Shown here piece by piece: positions 1 to 7,978 of a stretch of 18,467 bases of DNA. The notes below the pieces were generated by a model that was given only the letters and a program-made list of their open reading frames with translations, did no database searches and was not told the origin of the DNA. Source of the stretch: Pigoraptor vietnamica (taxonomy: Eukaryota; Opisthokonta; Filasterea); the NCBI GenBank assembly GCA_943704525.1, contig CALSCQ010002848.1, positions 1-18,467 of the forward strand, given 5' to 3'. A program made the position numbers and the translations under genes. Within the stretch, counting starts at the first letter, position 1. Each line of letters begins with the position of its first letter.

Positions 1-68
1 GGGGGCGGGGGGGTGGCGGGGGTGATGTGCTTCGAAGGACTCTCTGCTCACTGTCTTCACGCGCGCAG

Positions 69-2128
69 CCACGCCCGCGCCCGCCGTTCAGATCGAAGAG
101 GCAAACGCGGCCGAATTCGATGGGGTGCGTGTGTGCGACTCGTCACAGTGCATCATGTGTCGTATGTGTTTTTGTGGAGAGTGAGCGTGTGGGAGAGACC
201 GTAATCGAGTGTGAAAATGAGGTACTTGCGAGCGAGACCGAAGAGTTTTGTGCCGAGGTTGCAAATTTGGCTCATTTGGCTGTTCTTTTTTTTTTTCAGG
301 GTGCGACATACGAGGACGCTGTCGTGCAGCTGGCAGTCGAGTCCACGCCCATGGCGGCACCCGCATCCCACTCTTCCACGTCCGCCGTCCTTGCCGCTGA
401 AAGCGCGCCCACGCAGCTCCCCGCGACGCCGACTGAGCCTCAGGTCGTTCCCGACGACCCGTCTCGGACGGTCACGAAGTCGCGAAAGGCATCAGCGCCC
501 ACTCCCGCGCCGAGCGCAGCGCTACCGCATCACCCCGAGACAATAGAGGAAGTCGCGGTGGAAAACGTCATCGCCCAGACGTCTGCGGCGCTGGTAACCG
601 AGGCGCCCGAGGTTCACGTGCCTCCGGCGCCGGCGCAAGCGTGGCAGCCCGCTGCGCCTGTGCCGCAGCAAGCTCCCATCGCTGCTTCCATCCCAATCCA
701 GGAGGCGGCCCCTCTTCCAGTGCCCAAGCCGGCGGAATTCCCCGTCGGTGTCGAAACACCGTCGGTCGTGCAGCATACTCTGCCCGTCGTCGTCCCCGCT
801 GTGACAGCGCCACAGCCCGAGCCACCCGGGGTCGCCGCTCCGACACCGGCTGCCCCCGCTCCCGTGGACGCATCCGAGAACCCGTTCACCGCGAAGAGGA
901 AGCTCGCTCGCACGCCTCCGTCTGCGCGTAAGATGCCGCCGGAGACGTCCTCTCACGCCCCCACCGAGCAGCAGCATGCGGCGCCCAGGGTCGTCTCTGC
1001 CGCAAACCCCCGACCCGCCACATCAAGCCACATTCCGCGGCCTCGCCTCGCCAATCTCCCCTCGCTCAGCGCATCGGGCTCGTTTTCGCTCGCGTCGGGT
1101 GATGAGCGCCCCATTCAGCCCGCGCCCGTCCAGGCGCCGCCGCCGCAGGCCACGGAAGTGCGTCTCGCGCAAGCAAAGCCCGCGGTCCCGGTGGCGGAGA
1201 CGAAGACGGTGGCGGCTGCGCCAGTCGTGGCCAAGGTGAGTTTCGTGCGCATGGCTTGACAATTGTTCGGATGCTTGTTGAACGGCTAATTTGGTCCGTC
1301 GTTCCCCTGGCCAGAGTGCGTGCGAAGGCCTGTATTCCTAAACCCCTCACATGGACACCCAATGCCCCAATCGCAGGTGCCCTCTCTTGCGCTCAAGTCG
1401 TCCATGATCGATCGACAGCCCCTCCGCACGGGCGCACCCGCCGCGGAGGCGAGTGCGCCTGTCGTCCCCACCGTCGTGCCGTCAGCGCACGTGACCGCCC
1501 CCGCGCCTTCGTCCCAAGCGCAGTCGCTATCGATCGGCATGACACCCGGGCGGCTGCAGCGCGGCATCGAGGCGGTTGACATCCCCACGAGCACGGCGAA
1601 GGTTGCGCGGGAGACGGAGGTCCGTTGCTTACGTGTGTTTAGTGCTGTCTGTGTTGCTTTTCAAGGCCACGTCCACTCCAGTGCTATTCATTGACTAACA
1701 CACCCACGCACACGCACGCACACACGTATATGAGAAAGTGCGAACGTCTCCCAATGCCCCACTCACGCTTTGTTTCGTCCGCGCAGAGCGCCCGGCGGGG
1801 CCTTGCCAGCCTCATCTCTGGCGCGATGCAGGACATGTCTTCTCGGCGGCTCGTCCTTGCGAACGACCTCCCTCCCCCGACCCCCCTCTCGGCTGCCCCA
1901 TGCGCGCCGTCATCGACCGCGGCGGTTTACTCCGTGTCCGTCCCCACGAAGGGACCCGCGACTTGTGACGCCATGTCGGACGTCACGTGCATGGACACGG
2001 CGGGCATTGCGGCGTCGGCGCAGGCTGTCCAGATGAACTCGATGGTGCGTCAGATGCTCAAGCGCGCCGAGCTGTACGTCGAGCGGCAGAAGGCCATCCT
2101 CGCCAGCAAGGGCGTCATGGACGAATGA
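69..2128 (+). CDS. Pro/Ala-rich disordered protein, 5' partial, four visible exons
   Basis: I do not recognise this gene. Visible coding exons are 69-124, 300-1235, 1377-1619 and 1787-2128 (stop TGA). The three introns between them are all phase 0: donors GTGCGT (125), GTGAGT (1236) and GTCCGT (1620), acceptors CAG ending at 299, 1376 and 1786. The first exon follows a pyrimidine-rich stretch ending in CAG at 66-68, and no ATG lies in its frame, so the start is outside the window. The protein is extremely rich in Pro, Ala and Val (about 430 residues in exons 2 and 3) and is predicted disordered. It carries a basic patch with TPPS (around 890-930) and an SxIP-like motif SHIP followed by RPR (1026-1037). 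The last exon holds two helical stretches, one beginning SARRGLASLISGAM and one ending in a charged helix (RQMLKRAELYVERQKAIL). A scaffold or microtubule-associated role is possible but is inference only. Confidence 0.7.
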
Positions 2129-3204
2129 GGGCCGCGCGTGCGCGCATGGATGTCTGCTTGCTCGTGCGTAAGTCCTTTTCGTACGTGCGACGAGTGGACG
2201 TTTGTTGTCTGCCTTCTCGCATGTGTGCGTGTTTGACCTACTGTCCCTCGTTTCTTGCATTTCGTCGCGGCTGCGTGCGCGTGCGTTCTCTTTCTCTCGC
2301 CGTTGATGTCCTTCACTTCCTTGTCTAGTTCGCGACGCGCAAAGTCGGCCGTCGTTGAGTGAGCCTCGACGACCAGATACAGTGTGCGTGAATGTATATA
2401 CGCCAACTGGCATAGGGCCACTGCCACAGTCCCAAACGCAAGATGTCTTGTGTGCGACAAATGCATGCGCACAACAACCACGAGCCGAGACACACTGACG
2501 TACATTGAACCAGTTAGAGGGAACTGAATTCGATGGCGCAGACGTCAAACGTTTGGACGGGCCGTTTGAAAGATGCCTGAACACTGTCTCGGAGTTACCT
2601 TCTCGTCGCACGCTATCATTTTTTGAGTACGTGCGAAGAACACAAGGTAACGGTTACAAGCAGTGAACCAAAACGGGGCCGAGAGCATGGCGCGGCGCCG
2701 GCGTAACCCGGCCGGTAAGCCCTGGCCGGCACCGGCAGTTGGCAAGGCAGACGTCTTCTCCATTTTTGCACGATGACTTCAGGCTGTCACAGACTGGAAT
2801 CCTTCCAGGTAACAAGGGTAGGTGTGCAACGCGTGGTCTCTGCGCAAGCCCAATCTCAGTCAAGTCCATGTGCCGTTGTCGCGTGTGTGGCTCTGTGTGT
2901 GAGTGGCCGGCGCGGCCGAGTGTATCGGACAGAGGCACGATGTTACCCTCACCCAGAGCTGGTGTATTTCCTTCCATCAGTCTGCATTGTTTTGAACACA
3001 TGAGTCGTGCGACTCGGTTTGATTCCTTCGGAAGGAAAAGGGACAGCCGCCCGTGCACGAAACATGCATGCACGCAGACACTCATTCGTGAACACATGCC
3101 TCCCCTAACACACACACACACGCACGCACTCACACACACAGACACACACAGACATGCACACACGAACACACACACATGCACACACACACACAAACTTGCA
3201 CACA

Positions 3205-3235
<31 letters not shown>

Positions 3236-3468
3236 GCACACACGCACACACACACAGACATGCACACACGAACACACACACACACACACACACATGCACA
3301 CGCATACACGCACGCGCACACCGACACACGCTCTCGCGCGCAAGCACTCGCCCCTCCACGCCCATCAACGTCACACACCGTCTTCTTTTGTACATGCAGT
3401 GCGCGCGCTCTTCTCTCCCTCTCGCTTTTTGCTGTCTCTTCAAAGAGCACGCGTGAACCATGTCTTCC
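2129..3468. other. Intergenic region, no convincing gene
   Basis: This stretch lies between the stop of the Pro/Ala-rich gene and the core promoter of the GTPase gene. It is mixed-composition sequence followed by a long CA microsatellite (entered separately). Open frames across 2654-3456 are low-complexity His/Thr or Cys/Val translations of the microsatellite. A 72-codon frame on the minus strand at 2763-2545 begins with an ATG and contains a donor-like GTAACT. It has no recognisable domain and I do not call it. Around 2695-2740 there is a short GC-rich stretch with two GGCCGG palindromes. Confidence 0.6.
3108..3346. repeat. (CA)n microsatellite with an internal duplication
   Basis: A nearly pure CA tract of about 240 bp is interrupted by G, T and AA variants. 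A recognisable interruption block, GACATGCACACACGAACAC followed by more CA, occurs at 3151 and again at 3257. Part of the tract has therefore been duplicated with a spacing of about 106 bp. It ends about 120 bp before the TATA box of the GTPase gene. Confidence 0.9.
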
Positions 3469-3476
3469 TATATAAA
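3469..3476 (+). promoter_or_regulatory. TATA box of the GTPase gene
   Basis: TATATAAA lies 48 bp before the ATG at 3524, on the same strand. With a usual spacing of about 30 bp to the transcription start, transcription would begin near 3500-3506 and leave a 5' UTR of only about 20 nt. The start codon context CCAAAATGGCG (A at -3, G at +4) is favourable. Confidence 0.6.
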
Positions 3477-3523
3477 CCCCTCGCCCATCGCAGCGCATCT
3501 CCCATTCCCGATCGACCTCCAAA

Positions 3524-6500
3524 ATGGCGACGTCCAATGTTGTGGGCCACGCGCCCTTGTTCAATGTCGACAACAACGGCTACCCCGTGCAGCCAGTGAC
3601 GCTCAACGACGGCGCAGTCGCCCTTCTCGCTCACCCGCTGACTGTCATCGTTGGCGAACAGCGCACGGGCAAGAGCTCCCTCGCGAACGCCGTCTCCGTG
3701 CACTGCGGGATTTACAACAACACGCACGATCCCAGCCCCGTGTTTCCAGTCTCCAACGACGGCCACACCACCAAGGGCGTCAACGTCAGCACGCGCGCAG
3801 TGTCGCTGCCGCCATCTCCGACCGATCCCAACCCCTGCCTCACCGTGCTCTGCGACGCGATGGGCTCGGGTCACGTGGGCCAGGAGCGCATGGTCCACAT
3901 GCTGCTTCCGGTGCTCGTGGCGTCGCGCGCCGTCATCATCAATTTCAACAACGTGCCTGGCGCCGATCGCGTCCAGCAGGAGCTCGGGTGCATGCTGCAG
4001 TGCTACGCGCGACTGGCTGGTGCGGACGCCGCCACCGCCGGACCGCTGTTTGGTCACCTCGTCCTGTGCTTCAACAAATTCGACGGCAGTGACACGGCGA
4101 AGGCGGAGGTGCGTGCGTATCTCGACAACGACTGCGGTGCGCGCATCAAGTGTGCCTTTCGCCATGTGTCAATCGTGTTCGTCCCACTCGTGCCCCGTCC
4201 GCCAACGCTGCCGCGCGACGCGTCGCTGAGCTCCGAGATGCTGCTGGGAGACGGAGAGTACCGCAGCGCTGTCGTGGACGTGTGTGCACTGCTTGCAGAC
4301 GCACACCGCACGATGCCCGATCCTCGCAGCGCAACGCAGCGGGCGGAAAGCATGCGGGACTTACTTCGGCTGCTTGCGACGAGCGCAAACATCGCGGATG
4401 CGTTCCAGCAGCGAACGCTCGACGCCGTGAACGCGGAGATTGAGCGCGCCGCTGTTTCGCTCCGGTCCCTCCGCCGTGCAGCTGGAAACGGCTTTGAGGA
4501 GATCTCGCTGCGCGCTCGCGGCGATGACGGAGCGCTGTCGTCGCGCCTGGCGACGGCCGTGTGGCGCAACCGCGTGGAGCCTCACCTGCTCGCGGGCCTG
4601 TCGCCACTCCTTCAAGCCACTGTGGACGGGCGTCGCGCTCACCTCGCTCAGCAAGTGGGGCGACTCGTGTCTGTGGAGTTGCAGCGCTTGGTCGACGTCG
4701 ACCGCGCTGCCAGCGTACGCCGACAGCAGGAGGTTTCCGCGTTCGCGGTGAGCGCGCGTGAGGCGCTGGACATCATGGCGGCGCCCGTTGCGAAGGAGAT
4801 CAATGGCGTCATGCACGTGTTTGCGGACACGCTGTCGATTGGCGAGGACTCTATGGGCGCGGCGGACCATTACGTGGTCAACCCAGCCGTGCACACGTCC
4901 ATCGTCGCGCGAGAGCTGTGCGTGAAGGGCGCCGTGCGTGTGCCGGGACGCAACGTGTCCCTTGGTGCCGTGACGCTCAAGGTTGCGCCGGGTGCGGCGG
5001 TGGTCACGGATGGCGCGCCCTCTCAGCTACTCGGTCGCAACGGCACGGACGGCGGGCACGCGGGTTCCATTCGAGTCGCGGCCGTGACGGTTGAGTCGAC
5101 CGTCGCGGGCGTCCCAGCCGTGCTGTCGCTCAGCGCGCGTGGTGCGGACGGCGCTACGGGTCTCAATGGGACGAAGGGCGCGGACGGTCAGCACGGCGCG
5201 CGCGGAGGGGACCGCAGTGGCCCGCCATATCTCCCTGGGCTCGACTGGATCAGGGGCGAGGATGGCCAGAGGGGCGTTGCGGGGGCGCCTGGTACCGACG
5301 CTGGGCTCTCCGGCGCTGGCGGCGACGCAGGGTCCGTCGTCGTCGACATCATTGAATTCGAGGAGGGCGACGGGTCTCGCGTTGATGTCGTTGCGCTGCC
5401 CGGTCGTGGCGGTGCTGCCACGCACGGTGGCAAGGGTGGTCGCGGCGGCGAGGGCGGCGAAGGGGGCAACGGCGCGCAGCACAGGTGGCAGGGCGGCCTC
5501 TTCGGCCGTGGGAATTACAACGAGTACAAGGCGGACGGTCAGTACAAGGGCGCACGCGGCGAGCGCGGGGCGGACGGCGCCGACGGCAAAAGTTTTCCTG
5601 CGGGCGCCGACGGCCGCGGCGCAGCTCAAAATGTCATCCGTGTGGGACGCGCGGCCAAGTCCGGCGTCGCTGCGGTACTTTCCGCGGTGCTTACGACGTC
5701 GATGCTGAACACGGGCAAACTGCGATACGAGGCGAACGACGTCGTCGCCGCGTCGGGCGTGCTCGTGCAGCTGTGGAAGACAGTCACGATGATGCTGCTG
5801 GGTGCCGACGACGCCGATGGCGCTGTTGACGATGGCGCTGTTGCGGGGACGGACGATAGCGAGAGTGGTGCCAGTGCGGCTGCCGACGTGCGCGCTGCCG
5901 TGTGTGCCGTGTGGCAAGCGCAAAAGGCGGAGTGCGAGGACCTGCTGCTCCGTATTGCGCGTCACGAGACCTTCGACGGGTACCCGCACAACATGGTGCC
6001 GGCGCTCTCTCGCGCAGCACTCCTCGATTCCATTGAGACGCTCGTGGGCCACTTTCGAGTCCTCGATGCGGCGCAGGTGGAGTGTGCGCGCGCACACGCC
6101 CACCGGCAGGAGCTCATCGCCAACGCGCGTAGCACGGCTGCAGAGGTGCATGCGGCGGCGAACCGCGTGCAGAGTGACGCCGACGCTCTGCGCGCGGATG
6201 CGCAGCTCGCGCTTAATGAGGCCCTCGCGCTGGAGCCTGAGATCGCTAGGGCGGACGCAGAGTTGGCGCGCGTGACGAACGAGGCCCTCGACGCTGACTT
6301 TCGTGCGCGATTGGACGCATCGAACGCCGCGGAGAAGGCGGCATACCGTGCGCGTGTTAAAGGTGCTGTGCACGCGGTCGCTGGTGTCGTGAGCACGGTG
6401 GCCACGGGGACGCCCATTGCTGCGGGCGCTGTGAACGTCGTCGTGGAGCAGGCGGTGGAGGCCAAGCGCAACATACGGCGCATCGGTGACTTGCCGAGCA

Positions 6501-7729
6501 CGGTAGTTCGCAAGATGAGTGCACGCGATGTCAAATTCATCAACGGCCTGAACGCGACAAACGCAGAGATCAAGGAGACGGTGTCGGCCGCCACCGGCAA
6601 TGTGGGCGCAGTGCTGGCGGAAGTGGACCGCGTGCGGGGCATCGCGGAAAGCTTTCGAGAGGCGCTCGCAGCGGCAGATGGCGATGGGGCGCTCAATGAT
6701 TCCGCAGCACAAGCACTTGCGGTGGCGGCGCACGCGACGGATGAGCAGCGCGAACTGGTCCTCCAGTTGAATCCCGCGTGCCAGGCGGCCCTTGTGCGGT
6801 ATGCTGACCTCTGTCGCCTGCGCCAGAACAAAATGGCGGCGCGCGACGCACTGTTGAGCACGGCCGCACGGCTGGACAACGAACTCGCGTCGCTGCGTGC
6901 GAGCGCAAGGCTGCAGAGGGCGATGGAGGCGGAGCTGGCCGACTACGTCGCCTCGCGCCTGAACGTGTTTCTCACAAGCGCGTGTGCGGTGGTGTCGAGG
7001 TGCATTGTGCGGTACATGCGGCTCTGGTGGCGTGCGCGCGAGTACGAGATGCTGCCGCCACCCGGTCAAGCGGCCACACACCTTGACGCGTGGTCCCCAA
7101 GCGTGGCGCGGCACGCCCACATGGCCTTTTGGCTTGCAGATATCGCCAGCACGACCGCAGAGGATCTCGCTGCCTCGGGTCAGGCGCAACACGTGGCGCA
7201 CGGCGTCGCTGTGCCGTTCCGGTTGCAGCGGACGGACGCTGATAGTGAGCAACGCGCCGGCAGCGATACGGATGCGTACCGCGCCGTCGTGAATGTGAGC
7301 CCGGACGATGCGGAGGCAGGCGGATTCGCTGGTATGGGGCGTGTGACACTGACGGACGTTCGCGTAGAACTGCCGTTCGTGAACGTGCCGGCTGGTGGAG
7401 CAGCCGTTGTCGTGACTCTGACGCACTTGGGCAATCCGACGTGTGTGGACAACGCCGGCGCAATGCGGCAGTTCGTGCACAACGTCCGCGTGCTGCAGCA
7501 GACTGTGACGTCGAGCGACAACGTTGCCGGTCTTGGGCCGGTCCCCATTCGCCGCCACATGGTGGGTGCGGGCGCTGCGCCAGCGGCCGCGGCGCACTTG
7601 ATGCTGTGTCCCTTTGCGACGTGGATTGTTCGCGTGTCGCGTGGCGTCAACGGCTCGGCTGCGGAGTTGGATGTGAGCAGGGACGCGAAGCTCGTGTTCA
7701 ACGTTCAGTACGACCCCACTGACGAGTGA
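3524..7729 (+). CDS. GBP-like large GTPase with collagen-like Gly-rich module and coiled coils
   Basis: An uninterrupted 1401-residue reading frame. The N-terminal domain (about 30-260) shows G1 GEQRTGKSS (44-52), a G2-like HTTKGV (81-86), G3 DAMG (111-114) and G4 NKFD (184-187). GxxRTGKS plus TKG(I/V) is typical of guanylate-binding proteins and atlastins, but NKFD replaces the RD motif of that group. Residues 265-440 are helical. At 510-700 a beta-strand segment followed by a glycine-rich stretch occurs twice, with many GADG, GARG and GGxGG triplets resembling collagen repeats. Residues 780-1150 are Ala/Glu/Arg-rich coiled coil interrupted by a small-residue hydrophobic stretch (946-975). 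Residues 1260-1400 look beta-rich. No signal peptide is seen. Large GTPases of this type act in membrane remodelling or cell-autonomous defence, but the role here is unknown. The gene has no introns, unlike EMC3 and the LRRFIP-like gene. Confidence 0.85.
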   Translation: MATSNVVGHAPLFNVDNNGYPVQPVTLNDGAVALLAHPLTVIVGEQRTGKSSLANAVSVHCGIYNNTHDPSPVFPVSNDGHTTKGVNVSTRAVSLPPSPTDPNPCLTVLCDAMGSGHVGQERMVHMLLPVLVASRAVIINFNNVPGADRVQQELGCMLQCYARLAGADAATAGPLFGHLVLCFNKFDGSDTAKAEVRAYLDNDCGARIKCAFRHVSIVFVPLVPRPPTLPRDASLSSEMLLGDGEYRSAVVDVCALLADAHRTMPDPRSATQRAESMRDLLRLLATSANIADAFQQRTLDAVNAEIERAAVSLRSLRRAAGNGFEEISLRARGDDGALSSRLATAVWRNRVEPHLLAGLSPLLQATVDGRRAHLAQQVGRLVSVELQRLVDVDRAASVRRQQEVSAFAVSAREALDIMAAPVAKEINGVMHVFADTLSIGEDSMGAADHYVVNPAVHTSIVARELCVKGAVRVPGRNVSLGAVTLKVAPGAAVVTDGAPSQLLGRNGTDGGHAGSIRVAAVTVESTVAGVPAVLSLSARGADGATGLNGTKGADGQHGARGGDRSGPPYLPGLDWIRGEDGQRGVAGAPGTDAGLSGAGGDAGSVVVDIIEFEEGDGSRVDVVALPGRGGAATHGGKGGRGGEGGEGGNGAQHRWQGGLFGRGNYNEYKADGQYKGARGERGADGADGKSFPAGADGRGAAQNVIRVGRAAKSGVAAVLSAVLTTSMLNTGKLRYEANDVVAASGVLVQLWKTVTMMLLGADDADGAVDDGAVAGTDDSESGASAAADVRAAVCAVWQAQKAECEDLLLRIARHETFDGYPHNMVPALSRAALLDSIETLVGHFRVLDAAQVECARAHAHRQELIANARSTAAEVHAAANRVQSDADALRADAQLALNEALALEPEIARADAELARVTNEALDADFRARLDASNAAEKAAYRARVKGAVHAVAGVVSTVATGTPIAAGAVNVVVEQAVEAKRNIRRIGDLPSTVVRKMSARDVKFINGLNATNAEIKETVSAATGNVGAVLAEVDRVRGIAESFREALAAADGDGALNDSAAQALAVAAHATDEQRELVLQLNPACQAALVRYADLCRLRQNKMAARDALLSTAARLDNELASLRASARLQRAMEAELADYVASRLNVFLTSACAVVSRCIVRYMRLWWRAREYEMLPPPGQAATHLDAWSPSVARHAHMAFWLADIASTTAEDLAASGQAQHVAHGVAVPFRLQRTDADSEQRAGSDTDAYRAVVNVSPDDAEAGGFAGMGRVTLTDVRVELPFVNVPAGGAAVVVTLTHLGNPTCVDNAGAMRQFVHNVRVLQQTVTSSDNVAGLGPVPIRRHMVGAGAAPAAAAHLMLCPFATWIVRVSRGVNGSAAELDVSRDAKLVFNVQYDPTDE
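5051..5617 (+). repeat. Duplicated strand-plus-Gly-rich module inside the GTPase
   Basis: Two related units are encoded at about 5051-5203 (residues 510-560) and 5318-5467 (residues 599-648). Each opens with GG(H/D)AGS, continues with about 25 residues of alternating hydrophobic strand pattern (SIRVAAVTVES and SVVVDIIEFEE), and ends in a run of Gly at every second or third position. A further collagen-like stretch (GARGERGADGADG) lies at residues 676-688. The triplets are interrupted too often for a long stable collagen helix. Confidence 0.7.
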
Positions 7730-7978
7730 CGACGGGCGAGCGCGCCGATTGCCGACTTTCTCTCCTTTTCCCCCTCATTTCTCTCAGTTTTCGGCTCTTA
7801 TTTCTACCGAAATTTCAGCTCTTTTTGTGCAATGCGCTATTGTCTTGTGGTTGTATGCTTTACGTTCCCTCGCATGTTTGTTCTCCGTCCCCAAGTACAG
7901 TAAATACGTGAACGAACTACTGGAGTTTTGTTTTGCGTTCATCGGTTGGCTCTTACTTGTGACGTCTCCTTAATCTCA
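7730..7978. other. Convergent 3' intergenic region
   Basis: This AT-richer stretch separates the GTPase stop from the end of the oppositely oriented NTPase-nuclease gene. It is pyrimidine-rich just after the GTPase stop. AGTAAA at 7899-7904 could serve as a weak polyadenylation signal for the GTPase transcript. No gene is seen. Confidence 0.4.

Noticed and set aside
2545-2763. A 72-codon minus-strand frame with ATG and a donor-like GTAACT
   Set aside because: No recognisable motif, no partner exon found, and short length; chance cannot be excluded.
2654-3576. Several Cys/Val-rich or His/Thr-rich frames on both strands
   Set aside because: They are direct translations of the CA/TG microsatellite, with no non-repetitive domain.
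5027-7597. An 856-codon minus-strand open frame opposite the GTPase gene
   Set aside because: It mirrors the codon pattern of the GTPase in GC-rich DNA, is rich in Arg and His, and shows no domain. Long antisense frames of this kind are expected here.
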